Shown one piece after another: positions 8,474 through 17,394 of a DNA stretch of 64,000 nt. A model generated the notes under the pieces. That model did not search any database. It was not told the DNA's origin and saw only the letters and a list, made by a program, of their open reading frames with translations. Source of the stretch: Niastella yeongjuensis (lineage in GTDB: Bacteria > Bacteroidota > Bacteroidia > Chitinophagales > Chitinophagaceae); the NCBI RefSeq assembly GCF_900110245.1, contig NZ_FOCZ01000001.1:558001-622000 (forward strand). The letters are read 5' to 3'. The translations under genes were made by a program, and so were the position numbers. Within the stretch, counting starts at the first letter, position 1. Each line of letters begins with the position of its first letter.

Positions 8474-10000
8474 ATGAGTACACAACATTTGTCTGAACAG
8501 GAGATCATTAGACGCGAGAAATTACAGGAATTACAAAAGCTGGGTATCGATCCATACCCCGCACCGCTTTACCCCGTTAATATTACTGCCGAAAAAATAA
8601 AGCAGGAATATAAGGGCGAAGAAAATAAAGCTGATTTTGCCGATGTATGTCTGGCCGGACGTATTATGGCCTTCCGTGATATGGGCAAAGCCTCCTTTGC
8701 CAAAATTCAGGACAGCACCGGAACTATTCAGGTGTATATCAAGCGCGACGAGATCTGCCCGGGCGAAGACAAAACACTGTACGATAAAGTATGGAAACAC
8801 CTGATTGATATCGGTGACATCGTTGGAGTAAAAGGGTATGTGTTCACTACAAAAACCGGCGAAACTTCCATACACGTTACTGAACTCACCTTCCTGACCA
8901 AGTCGTTAAAACCATTACCGATCGTTAAGGAAAAAGACGGCGAAACCTTTGATGCGGTTACCGATCCTGAGTTCCGTTACCGCCAGCGGTATGTTGACCT
9001 GATCATTAACCCAACGGTAAAAGACACGTTTTTAAAACGCAGTCAGCTCATCAATACCATCCGTGACTACCTAAATGCCCAGGGCGCCCTGGAAGTAGAT
9101 ACGCCGGTATTGCAGGCCATTCCTGGTGGTGCAGCTGCCCGCCCGTTCATTACGCATCACAATGCACTGGACGTACCTTTTTATTTACGTATTGCCAATG
9201 AGCTGTACCTGAAACGCCTCATCGTTGGCGGGTTCGATTGGGTATATGAATTCAGCCGCAACTTTCGTAACGAGGGTATGGACCGCACGCACAACCCCGA
9301 GTTTACCGTGCTGGAATGGTATACTGCCTACAAGGATTATTTCTGGATGATGGAGATCACCGAACAATTGTTCGAGAAGATCGCAAACACCCTGCATAAT
9401 ACCACAAAGGTTCAGGTAGGTGAAAAAGAGATCGATTTCAAAGCGCCGTTCAGGCGCATCAGCATATACGACGCCATTAAAGAGCATACAGGCTTCGACG
9501 TAAGCAATATGAACGAAAGCGAATTGCGCGAGGTGTGCAAAAAGCTGAACATTCATACCGAAGCCAGCATGGGCAAAGGAAAGCTGATAGATGAGCTGTT
9601 TGGAGAAAAATGCGAAATGCATTACATCCAACCTACATTCATTATCGATTATCCGGTTGAAATGAGCCCGCTTACCAAAAAGCACCGCAGCAAAGCCGGG
9701 CTGGTTGAACGTTTTGAGCTGATGGTAAATGGTAAAGAGATCGCCAATGCCTACAGTGAGTTGAACGACCCCATCGATCAGCGCGAACGTTTTGAAGAAC
9801 AGGCCGAACTGTTGAAACGTGGTGATGATGAAGCCATGTATATCGATAATGACTTTTTGCGTGCCCTTGAATACGGTATGCCACCTACATCAGGCATTGG
9901 TATTGGCATCGACCGTTTGGTGATGCTGATGACCAATCAACCCAGCATACAGGATGTGCTGTTGTTCCCGCAGATGAGGCCTGAAAAAACGGGAGAATAA
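8474..10000 (+). CDS. lysS: Lysine--tRNA ligase, class II
   Basis: Charges tRNA-Lys with lysine in the cytoplasm. The 508-residue length is normal for the class II enzyme. An OB-fold anticodon-binding domain (about 55-160, 'CLAGRIMAFRDMGKASFAKIQD') is followed by the catalytic core: motif 1 near 'FLKRSQLINTIRDYL', motif 2 'FRNEGMDRTHNPEF' and motif 3 'GIGIGIDRLVMLM' near the C terminus. 'YELNDPIDQRERF'-like text (SELNDPIDQRERF) is specific for LysRS. Own promoter at 8424-8454 and own terminator at 10021-10057, so probably monocistronic. Confidence 0.98.
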   Translation: MSTQHLSEQEIIRREKLQELQKLGIDPYPAPLYPVNITAEKIKQEYKGEENKADFADVCLAGRIMAFRDMGKASFAKIQDSTGTIQVYIKRDEICPGEDKTLYDKVWKHLIDIGDIVGVKGYVFTTKTGETSIHVTELTFLTKSLKPLPIVKEKDGETFDAVTDPEFRYRQRYVDLIINPTVKDTFLKRSQLINTIRDYLNAQGALEVDTPVLQAIPGGAAARPFITHHNALDVPFYLRIANELYLKRLIVGGFDWVYEFSRNFRNEGMDRTHNPEFTVLEWYTAYKDYFWMMEITEQLFEKIANTLHNTTKVQVGEKEIDFKAPFRRISIYDAIKEHTGFDVSNMNESELREVCKKLNIHTEASMGKGKLIDELFGEKCEMHYIQPTFIIDYPVEMSPLTKKHRSKAGLVERFELMVNGKEIANAYSELNDPIDQRERFEEQAELLKRGDDEAMYIDNDFLRALEYGMPPTSGIGIGIDRLVMLMTNQPSIQDVLLFPQMRPEKTGE

Positions 10001-10020
10001 TAAGAAATTATATAATATTC

Positions 10021-10057
10021 ACAGCCGGTGTTTAAAAAGCATCGGCTGTTCTTTTTT
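10021..10057 (+). terminator. lysS terminator
   Basis: Arms acagccg and cggctgt enclose a 15-base loop and are followed by TTCTTTTTT. It starts 20 bases after the lysS stop. Confidence 0.8.
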
Positions 10058-10179
10058 ACGAAAGTGATTCGCTATATGCTTCCCCTTTCCGGACACATCA
10101 TTCCCACGTAGGGAAACGCCTATCACACAATTGATATTTTAATTATACGTAATACTGCCACTTATAGTCAATTAAAAAA

Positions 10180-10218
10180 TTATGCGTAGTTGGCAATGTA
10201 ATTGCCAACTACGCATAA
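10180..10218 (-). terminator. Perfect 18-bp hairpin, terminator-like on the minus strand
   Basis: Arms ttatgcgtagttggcaat (10180-10197) and attgccaactacgcataa (10201-10218) pair perfectly across a 3-base loop. On the minus strand it is followed by ATTTTTT, so it can end transcription of the SDR gene about 100 bases upstream. Such a perfect stem is longer than usual for a terminator. Confidence 0.65.
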
Positions 10219-10282
10219 GGAATTGTTTTACCCAGAGCTTCTTATAATAACCTCCTCTCATGTAGCCATGACTTGTACCTTA

Positions 10283-10319
10283 AACGTCCTTCCAATTGTA
10301 TCGGGAGGACGTTCTTTTA
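10283..10319 (+). terminator. Orphan plus-strand terminator-like stem
   Basis: Arms aacgtcct (10283-10290) and aggacgtt (10306-10313) are followed by CTTTTAT. No plus-strand gene lies directly before it. It overlaps the stop of the minus-strand SDR gene. Confidence 0.5.
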
Positions 10320-11138
10320 TAAGAAAAGATCCGGCATTAATTTTTGCGAAGGATTTACCGCATAGTGCGTAAAGTCAGTAATACCCTGCTGTATCAGAAT
10401 ATCTTCATCAATAAAGAAATTACCGGTACATTCTGCGCCTGGCCGTTGCAGGATGTAATAAGCAGCATCGGCTACTATTTCCGGTTTACGGCTGCGTTGC
10501 ACCATTATATCTCCCCCTACAATATTTTGAATGGCTGCTGTGGCAATGGTGGTTTTTGGCCACAAGGCATTTACCCCAATCCGATGTGATTTTAATTCTT
10601 CTGCCAGCCCCAACACACACATACTCATTCCGAATTTACTGATGGTATACGCCAGAAACCGGCCAAACCATTCCGGGTTTAAAGTCAGGGGTGGTGATAA
10701 GTTCAGGATATGCGCATTAGTACTCTTTTTTAATGCAGGGATACACGCTTTGCTCATAAAAAAGGTACCGCGGACATTTATATCATGCATCAGGTCCCAA
10801 CGCTTGGGTTCCATTTGTTCGGTGGGCAACAAATTAATGGCGCTGGCATTGTTGATGAGGATGTCGATACCGCCCAATTGTTCTTCAGTAATTTTTACAA
10901 TCTGCTCAATGCTGTCTTCATAGCGAATATCTCCCTGAATAGGAATAACCTTTCCAGCTCCGGCTTTGGTAATTTCTTCCGCAGCAGTATGTATGGTCCC
11001 TTCGAGTTTTGGATGAGGCTCTGCTGTTTTTCCAACTATGGCAATATCGGCACCATCGGCTGCTAAACGCATAGCAATCGCTTTTCCTATTCCACGAGAA
11101 CCACCTGTTATAAGTACTTTTCTTCCTTTGAATGGCAT
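10317..11138 (-). CDS. SDR-family oxidoreductase, HSDL2-like
   Basis: NAD(P)-dependent short-chain dehydrogenase/reductase of 273 residues. The Rossmann glycine motif TGGSRGIG is at 11-18, NNAS near 93, and the catalytic Y-x3-K in AYTISKFGMS. The strings 'HILNLSPPLTLNPEWF' and 'VNALWPKTTIATAA' are characteristic of the hydroxysteroid dehydrogenase-like protein 2 group, whose bacterial members are often described as working on lipid or isoprenoid alcohols; the real substrate is unknown. Stands alone, with a long gene-free stretch upstream and a strong hairpin downstream. Confidence 0.9.
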   Translation of the reverse strand: MPFKGRKVLITGGSRGIGKAIAMRLAADGADIAIVGKTAEPHPKLEGTIHTAAEEITKAGAGKVIPIQGDIRYEDSIEQIVKITEEQLGGIDILINNASAINLLPTEQMEPKRWDLMHDINVRGTFFMSKACIPALKKSTNAHILNLSPPLTLNPEWFGRFLAYTISKFGMSMCVLGLAEELKSHRIGVNALWPKTTIATAAIQNIVGGDIMVQRSRKPEIVADAAYYILQRPGAECTGNFFIDEDILIQQGITDFTHYAVNPSQKLMPDLFL

Positions 11139-11971
11139 GATCTTTTCATTTATCGTGAATCAAAAATTGTAAAACCTCCTACAATTTATTCTAATTCAGC
11201 CTTAAATTGAAACTAGAAGTATAAGCACCTACACGATTACGTAGTTTTACTATTGCATAGGTAATTTCTGAAATTTACAAATCAAGCGTTTATTCGCTTG
11301 CAAAGTCGATATTTTAACAATATGTTTGCTACCGTTAAATTGATTGATTCACAAGAACACCAATATCCAAATCAGAAACCTGATCCAAAAATCCTGAGAA
11401 AAACCAATAACAATCCAGAAAAACCAACCCGATAAAATCGGGAACAATCCAAGATCCAGAGAAAGACCAGTAAAAACCAATGTTCTGAAAACCGTAGTTC
11501 TTGAATCATTCAATTAAGACAAAAACAAAATCCAGATCCGCTAGAATCCAAGGCATCCTTTGAAAACGATTTAAAATTTGTACCTCCTGATGAACCCTGT
11601 TCCTTCTTGGTAAGGTTTAGTACAACTTTTTGACAGTCCCGGATTACCTCCGGGATTGTTTCTTTTTATACCTACCCAGCCTCCCCCGGCCCCCTCCAGA
11701 AGGAGGGGGAGATTGCAATAAATGACTCCGTTTCAATTTTCAATAAAGATTGGTCTACTTTACTTAACCAAAAGTCCGAAAGAAGCGGACCGCTTTCGCG
11801 GTTACTCCTTCCGGACTTTCATCCTTTGAACCCTCAGACGTTTCAGCTTACTTTCTATAACCTTACAACCTGTCTATTTTTACCTGTTGTCTTTGGGTCC
11901 TTTATCTCATCTATCTCTCTACTGCGATCTTTTTGTAGTTCCAGCTATATACGGGTTTTCCAATAATTCTT
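11139..11971. other. 833-base gene-free region
   Basis: No credible coding sequence. An A-rich part (11340-11560) repeats short words around 'aatccaga'. It holds a small stem ccgat/atcgg near 11430-11445, an orphan terminator (11637-11668), a G/C-rich stem ctcccc...ggggag (about 11682-11712) of a kind often scattered through Bacteroidota genomes (from memory), and an imperfect stem between aaagtccg and cggacttt (about 11770-11820). Confidence 0.7.
11637..11668 (+). terminator. Orphan plus-strand terminator
   Basis: Arms tcccgga (11637-11643) and tccggga (11649-11655) with a 5-base loop, followed by TTGTTTCTTTTTA. No plus-strand gene precedes it within the region, so it may end a small RNA. 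Confidence 0.7.
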
Positions 11972-13519
11972 TTAGTGCGCATCAGTAATGATGACCGGTT
12001 TCTTCTTGAACTTCTGCAGATAAATAACCGGTATTGCAGCCAGTACAAATACCCCGATGATCATATACATATTGTCGTAGGTCACCAGCATGGTTTGCTT
12101 TATAATATTCCCTTCCATGGCCCGGTCGCTCATTTGCTGAGCCTGCATGTGGGTAGCGCCTTTACTCATAAAGGTGGCTATTTGTCCATCCCTGCGTTGT
12201 AAATATGCCGGGTTATAAGGATTGATATACTTTATCAATTCATTTCTAACCTGCCCCGATTTCAGGTGAATGAGCGTTGTAAGAATGGCCACCCCAAAGG
12301 AACCACCTAACTGCCGCATCATATTGTTCAAACCTGTTCCCTGGCCAATTTGTTTACCCTGCAGGCCCTGTACCGCCAATGTGGTCAATGGTACAAACAG
12401 GATGGCCATACCAATACCGCGAATGATCAACGGCCAGAAGAAATCGCCGGTACCTGATTCCAGGTTGCTGTTTGACAGCAGCCAACAGAAGATGAAAAAC
12501 AGGAAGAACCCGCCAGTTGCCATAAACTGTGCCGGCACTCCTTTCTTCAGCATGGCGCCTACAAAAGGCATACAAAGAATAGTTGCCAAACCACCCGGCA
12601 GCAGAATCATCCCGGTTTGCAGGGCCGTAAACCCTAACAGGTTCTGACAAAATACCGGGAATATAAATACCGATCCATATAATGCGAAGCCAAGTGCAAA
12701 GGAGGTAATAATACCAATTGCGAAGCTTCGGTCCTTCAGAATTCTAAAATCAACAACAGGGTGATCGGTGCTCAACTCACGCCATACGAAACCAATACCG
12801 GAAAGAATGGTCGCTATTGTCAACCCGGCAATGTAAGGTGTTTGAAACCAGTCTTCGGTTTCTCCTTTTTCCAACACTACCTGCAAACTGCCCACACCAA
12901 TGGCCAGCAATAGAATGCCCCACCAGTCTACTGGTTTGCCCTTTGCAAACATGGGCGATTCCCTAACGAACATCGATACCAGAAAGGCAGCAATGGCGCC
13001 TACAGGAATATTTACATAGAAGATATATTGCCAGGCCTTATGATCAATGATGTATCCACCAATAGTGGGTCCAAGGGTTGGACCTACCACCGCACCCAAA
13101 CCAAACAGGGCGGTTGCCATACCAATCTCTTCACGGGGCCAGGTTTCCATCAGGATGGCCTGAGCAGTTGATAACAAACCACCGCCTGCCAAACCTTGCA
13201 GTAACCTGAACAGGATCAGCTCTGTGAGCGAGTTAGCCTGTCCGCACAAATAAGAGGCGACCGTAAATATGAGAATGGAGGCCAAAAAATAATTCTTTCT
13301 TCCAAAACGTTCACCCAACCAGCCCGACATTGGCAATACGATCACGTTCGCTACTGCATAGCCTGTAACCAACCAACCGGCATCTTCGAGCGTAGCACCC
13401 AGGTTACCCATAATATCGGGCAGGGCTACGTTCACGATCGTCGTATCGATCAACTCCAGCAGGGAAGCCATGATCACCGTAATGGTGATGATCCACTTCC
13501 TAAATCCATGTTCTGCCAT
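11972..13519 (-). CDS. DHA2-family MFS multidrug efflux permease (EmrB-like)
   Basis: Inner-membrane drug/proton antiporter of 515 residues, the length of 14-helix DHA2 transporters (EmrB/QacA). Helix 1 carries the DHA2 signature 'LLELIDTTIVNVALPDI' with its conserved Asp; motif A appears as 'GWLGERFGRKNYF', and motif C as 'GAVVGPTLGPTIGGYI'. A large extracellular loop near the C terminus (about 430-475) precedes the last helix. It should work with the EmrA-like adaptor and TolC-like channel encoded just upstream on the same strand. Last gene of the TetR-headed operon, 135 bases after the adaptor gene. Confidence 0.95.
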   Translation of the reverse strand: MAEHGFRKWIITITVIMASLLELIDTTIVNVALPDIMGNLGATLEDAGWLVTGYAVANVIVLPMSGWLGERFGRKNYFLASILIFTVASYLCGQANSLTELILFRLLQGLAGGGLLSTAQAILMETWPREEIGMATALFGLGAVVGPTLGPTIGGYIIDHKAWQYIFYVNIPVGAIAAFLVSMFVRESPMFAKGKPVDWWGILLLAIGVGSLQVVLEKGETEDWFQTPYIAGLTIATILSGIGFVWRELSTDHPVVDFRILKDRSFAIGIITSFALGFALYGSVFIFPVFCQNLLGFTALQTGMILLPGGLATILCMPFVGAMLKKGVPAQFMATGGFFLFFIFCWLLSNSNLESGTGDFFWPLIIRGIGMAILFVPLTTLAVQGLQGKQIGQGTGLNNMMRQLGGSFGVAILTTLIHLKSGQVRNELIKYINPYNPAYLQRRDGQIATFMSKGATHMQAQQMSDRAMEGNIIKQTMLVTYDNMYMIIGVFVLAAIPVIYLQKFKKKPVIITDAH

Positions 13520-13580
13520 AATAAACTAATTTGTTTTTAGCCTAATCCTTTTCACTTCGCCTCAAACCATTCAGCCAAAT

Positions 13581-13652
13581 GCTTTAAGCCGTAAGCCATA
13601 AGCGAAAGGCATAGTTGTATTTGCTTATAGCTTAAAGCTTATTGCTTACAGC
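13581..13652. repeat. Inverted 'AAGC/GCTT' word repeat
   Basis: Left part (13581-13603) has words ending in AAGC (gctttaagc, gtaagc, cataagc); right part (13623-13652) has the inverse words gcttatagc, ttaaagc, ttgcttacagc. They form an imperfect palindrome inside the efflux operon, between the adaptor and permease genes. Confidence 0.65.
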
Positions 13653-13654
13653 TA

Positions 13655-14710
13655 TTAAGACTGTTTGGTGTCAACTACCACTTTGGCACTTAATCCAGGA
13701 CGTAAGCGATTAATGAATTCTTTATCTGTTTTATCCAGTTTAATACGTACAGGTACCCGTTGTACAACTTTTACGAAGTTACCAGTAGCGTTATCAGGAG
13801 GCAGTAAAGAGAACTTGGCGCCGGTTGCACCAGCAAATGATTCCACCGTTCCGTTTATTGGGTGATCGCCGAATGCATCTATATTGATATGCACCGCCTG
13901 ACCGATCCTGATATTTTGAATCTGGGTTTCTTTGAAATTGGCAGTTAAATACAACCCATTGTCATTTACAATTGAGAACAATGCCTGACCAGCCTGTACC
14001 AATTGACCTGGTTGAATGGTTTTCTTTGAAATAACACCATCTGTAGGAGCTGTAATAACAGTGTAGCTCAATTGCAGTTTGGCATAATCAATATCTGCCT
14101 GGCGCAAACCGATGTTGGAAGCGGTAGCATTCACCTGTTGTTTGTTGGTGCTTACTTTTTCACTTACAACTGGCACTTGGGTTTGAGCTACACGCAGAGC
14201 AGCTTCTGCTGCATCTTTTTCGGCTTTGGCAGCATCATACTGCGCCTTGGTGATGGCATGATCTTCATACAATGCTTCGTAACGTTTGAAATCCTCAGTA
14301 GCTTTCCACACACGTACTTTTGCTGTTTCAATATTCGCCTGTGCAGTAGCAATGCCTGTTTTAGCTTCGTTCACTGCATATTGCGATACGTTCACTGATT
14401 GTTTGGCAACTGCCAGGGCAGCCTGGGCCTGTTGCAACTTGATCTGGAAATCACGGTCATCCAATACAACCAGGGTATCACCTGCATGTACAAACTGATT
14501 ATCTACAAAACGGATATCTTTAATATAACCGGTTGCCCTTGTAACTACCGGGCTGATGTCGGCATCGAGCTGGGCGTTATCGGTTTCTTCATGGCTTTGG
14601 CCATAAAAATATTCTTTGGCTGTAAACGCCAGGGCGCCTACTAATACGAGACCCAGGATAACAGGGAAAATGATCTTTTTTCCTTTACTGCTCTTTTTAA
14701 CGTCGTTCAT
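13655..14710 (-). CDS. HlyD-family membrane fusion protein (EmrA-like)
   Basis: Periplasmic adaptor of a tripartite efflux pump, 351 residues. One N-terminal membrane anchor (about 14-32) precedes 'ETDNAQLDADISPV', the hallmark EmrA/HlyD lipoyl half-motif, then an alpha-helical hairpin (about 80-200, rich in A, Q, K, E) and the second lipoyl half and barrel 'LSYTVITAPTDGVISKKTI' with 'VNDNGLYLTANFKETQI'. It links the EmrB-like permease (next gene) with the TolC-like channel (previous gene, 30 bases upstream). ATG at 14710. Confidence 0.95.
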   Translation of the reverse strand: MNDVKKSSKGKKIIFPVILGLVLVGALAFTAKEYFYGQSHEETDNAQLDADISPVVTRATGYIKDIRFVDNQFVHAGDTLVVLDDRDFQIKLQQAQAALAVAKQSVNVSQYAVNEAKTGIATAQANIETAKVRVWKATEDFKRYEALYEDHAITKAQYDAAKAEKDAAEAALRVAQTQVPVVSEKVSTNKQQVNATASNIGLRQADIDYAKLQLSYTVITAPTDGVISKKTIQPGQLVQAGQALFSIVNDNGLYLTANFKETQIQNIRIGQAVHINIDAFGDHPINGTVESFAGATGAKFSLLPPDNATGNFVKVVQRVPVRIKLDKTDKEFINRLRPGLSAKVVVDTKQS

Positions 14711-14740
14711 ACAATATCTCTTTAATGCTTTTTTAAATGG

Positions 14741-16072
14741 TTAGGGTTGAATGTGTCCGGTTGTTTTCAAAAGGGTATAATAAGCGGCGGTAGCATCTGC
14801 TTTTGCCAGCTCCAGATTCAAACGCGTTTGATACAACAGGGTTTGCGCCTCAATACGGTCGGTGGTAGTAACCAGGTTATTCTTGAATTTCGATTCGGTA
14901 ATTCTTTCATTCTCTGTAGCCTGTACCACAGCATCGTTCAGTAATTTGATCTTCTCCAGTGTTTGATGATATTGGGTGTAGGATTTGTTCACATCCATTT
15001 TCACCTGATCGGTCAATACGTCGCGGGTAGCGGTTACTTCCTGCTTTTGAATACTGGCTTCTGTTGCTTTGTTCTTGTTTTTAAAGAAACCGGTAATATC
15101 CCAGCTTGCATTAATACCTACTACAAATGGGGCGAGGTAAGTAGCACCTTTGGGGATCAATGCTTTGGTTGGGTTGATGTAGTATAAGCTACCGCCAACG
15201 CCAAGGGTTGGTAATTTTTCATCGCGAATTTTCTTGATGTTGATATCGGCCAGTTTATCCTGGTAGCTCAAAGAGCCAAACTCCTTTCTATCTTGCAGGG
15301 CCTGCTTCATGTAAACATCCGCGCCTTCGGTAATGTCCAGTTTATAAACCACATCCTGTACCTGTACCATTGTATTTTCAGGCAGACCCAGCAAGATATC
15401 CAGGTTATAATTCACCACTTTAAGGGTGTGTTCCAGTTCTACTTGTTGTATTTGAATATTTGACTTCTCTAATTGAAAACGCAACACATCATTTTTGGTA
15501 GCCAGTCCCTGGTTTTCGAATTTTTTGATCTCCGTTAATTTCTGATCAACGTCTTCCATATTTTGCGCTACGATCTTCAGGTTCTGCTGAACTTTGTAGA
15601 AGTTGATGTAGGCGCCGATGATGTTGTATACGATCTCGTCTTTATCCTTTTCCGAATCCAGTTTGCTGCTTTGGATCAGGATGTTGGCTGATTCTTTGGC
15701 ATAACGAAACCGACCCTGTGCAAAAATGGGTTCATTGATACTAAGGGTTCCCTGGTACAAAGTGTTATCGAATGGGAACTTCATGGCTTTGGGGTCACCG
15801 CCGCCATCTGAAGGAATAGCAAAGCTTCTCTGTAACATAAGCGCGTGGTTATACGCTGCACTTACTTTTACAGTAGGCATTGTTTCATCCTTGGCCTGCT
15901 CCAGTTGTGAGTTTGCCTGTTCAATTTTATTTTGATCCAGTTTTAATTGTTTGCTGTTTTGCACACCCAGGCTTATTGCTTCTTCCAGGCTGATGGTTCT
16001 GGTTTGTGCTTGTGCAGAAAAAATGGTTAGTAATAAGGCTAGTCCCGATACTATTTTCTTTGTAAAGTTCAT
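14741..16072 (-). CDS. TolC-family outer membrane efflux channel
   Basis: Outer-membrane factor of about 443 residues with two OEP repeats of long helices and short beta segments. The preferred start is ATG at 16072, which gives a clean signal peptide (MNFTKKIVSGLALLLTIFSA, cut before QTRTISLEEA). An earlier in-frame ATG at 16102 overlaps the TetR stop and adds ten residues before the signal. 'ISLEEAISLGVQNSKQLKL' is the typical start of the mature channel. Second gene of the efflux operon; assembles with the adaptor and permease to expel drugs across both membranes. Confidence 0.93.
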   Translation of the reverse strand: MNFTKKIVSGLALLLTIFSAQAQTRTISLEEAISLGVQNSKQLKLDQNKIEQANSQLEQAKDETMPTVKVSAAYNHALMLQRSFAIPSDGGGDPKAMKFPFDNTLYQGTLSINEPIFAQGRFRYAKESANILIQSSKLDSEKDKDEIVYNIIGAYINFYKVQQNLKIVAQNMEDVDQKLTEIKKFENQGLATKNDVLRFQLEKSNIQIQQVELEHTLKVVNYNLDILLGLPENTMVQVQDVVYKLDITEGADVYMKQALQDRKEFGSLSYQDKLADINIKKIRDEKLPTLGVGGSLYYINPTKALIPKGATYLAPFVVGINASWDITGFFKNKNKATEASIQKQEVTATRDVLTDQVKMDVNKSYTQYHQTLEKIKLLNDAVVQATENERITESKFKNNLVTTTDRIEAQTLLYQTRLNLELAKADATAAYYTLLKTTGHIQP

Positions 16073-16091
16073 GCGTTCTATATTATAAATG

Positions 16092-16733
16092 TTATTCTTC
16101 ATTTTTTATATCCAGGTGCGCCCGCAACATCTGTTTTAAATGGGTCTTTAACCGCGGTGAAATTTTTTTCCGGTAACTGGCATCATCGGTATCATCAATT
16201 TTCATTAGCCGGCAATACAGGGCTTTCGAATTCGTGATATGGTTCATGGTACCAAAAACACTGGCCATCGTTAATTCAACATCTACTTTTCTAAAGACCT
16301 TTTTCTTTTGGCCTTCTGCTATTACCTGTTTTATTTGGTCCAGGTTTCGCATTTTTATATTGATGAGCAGTTCTTTTATTTCCGGCGAACGGGTAGCATT
16401 GTATTGCTGCGACATAATACAATGAAACCTGAAATTGTTCAGGATCTTTTCTACATAAAAATCAACAAAATGGTCAATCTTTTGCCAGGGAGTAAGTGTT
16501 TGATTTTTACTTAGCTCTTCTAAAATACCCAGCGTATACCCGGCCCGGTCTTCGATCAATGCTTCCAGTAACTTTTCTTTTGAACCGAAGTAATAAGAGA
16601 TCATGGCAAGATTTACGTTAGCTAGTTGCGCTATATCCCGCACAGAAGTCCCATCAAATCCATTTTCTGCGAACAGCTCCTCTGCAACCGAGAGAATGTG
16701 TGCTCTTTTATCTACTTTTTCCGTGAGTGACAT
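16092..16733 (-). CDS. TetR/AcrR-family repressor of the efflux operon
   Basis: Transcription factor of 213 residues. The N-terminal helix-turn-helix is clear: 'RAHILSVAEELFAENGFDGTSVRD' region, then 'IAQLANVNLAMISYYFGSKE' as the recognition part (about 30-52). The C-terminal ligand domain is helical and variable; its inducer is unknown. First gene of the operon with TolC, EmrA-like and EmrB-like genes, so it most likely represses its own operon through the two tandem palindromes 30-60 bases upstream of its start. Confidence 0.92.
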   Translation of the reverse strand: MSLTEKVDKRAHILSVAEELFAENGFDGTSVRDIAQLANVNLAMISYYFGSKEKLLEALIEDRAGYTLGILEELSKNQTLTPWQKIDHFVDFYVEKILNNFRFHCIMSQQYNATRSPEIKELLINIKMRNLDQIKQVIAEGQKKKVFRKVDVELTMASVFGTMNHITNSKALYCRLMKIDDTDDASYRKKISPRLKTHLKQMLRAHLDIKNEE

Positions 16734-16760
16734 TTGTAACCTCTTTCTTTTGGAGACACA

Positions 16761-16794
16761 AAATTAAACAAACGTTTAAATTAAACAAACGTTT
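16761..16794. promoter_or_regulatory. Tandem TetR operator (two 17-bp copies)
   Basis: The sequence aaattaaacaaacgttt occurs twice back to back (16761-16777 and 16778-16794). Each copy contains the palindrome TTAAAC-aaac-GTTTAA, continuing into the next bases. Position just upstream of the TetR start and the symmetry suit autorepression; binding is inferred. Confidence 0.75.
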
Positions 16795-17394
16795 AAATAA
16801 CTTTTTCCAGAAACGTTGTTGCAATTATTTGTATTGACCACCTGAAGCTGCCCCGGCACATGACCTTACACAATTGATTTTAAAGATGATGAGCTAACTT
16901 AGGAACCGGAAGAGGATTTGGTTAAAGGGGCTTCCGATAACAATTCAATAACAAGCGACCTACCATCGGCACTGGTTTTTCCCAATCCATTGTATATGCT
17001 ACCTAATTGAATTCTCGAGGGTGGACACGCAAGAGCGACATCATGGTGAACTCAAAGACATGCCAATGAGGAGGTATCGAGGATGCATAGAGGCAACATA
17101 TCACTATAAGGTCTATAAGGGGGTAGTAAAACGGGTGTTTTGAATGAAGATTCTATTATTTCCGTGGAGAATGCACAGGAATGGTAGTTACTTAAGCTAA
17201 TAAACTTTTTGTTGATGGCCAAAAGGATAATCGCCCAATCCCAGAAATTTGACTGTTCCACGAAAAGCCGAAAAACCTGATGTGAAGTTGACCGGCCCCA
17301 TGCAGTTGGAGCTTGATTATACAGGGCCTAAAATCGCTGAAACCCGCGCCCATTCAGCGCACGAACATTGTTAAATTAAAATAATGCTGGAGGA

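Larger units (their letters stand above)
10001..10316. other. Gene-free interval with three hairpins
   Basis: No coding sequence is supported here. It holds the lysS terminator, a perfect 18-bp hairpin and a third stem with a T-rich tail on the plus strand, described separately. Confidence 0.7.

Noticed and set aside
16906-17013. Short frame containing VFPNP, similar to a type IX secretion C-terminal signal
   Set aside because: About 35 codons between two stops without the rest of a sorting domain; the motif is too short to support a gene remnant.
17069-17108. Perfect AGGAGGT followed by an 8-codon ATG frame
   Set aside because: Too short, no conservation information and located in probably decayed sequence.
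17052-17261. 69-residue frame on the minus strand in the gene-free stretch
   Set aside because: No signal peptide, domain or family resemblance; composition is like random translation and it crosses sequence that reads as well in other frames.
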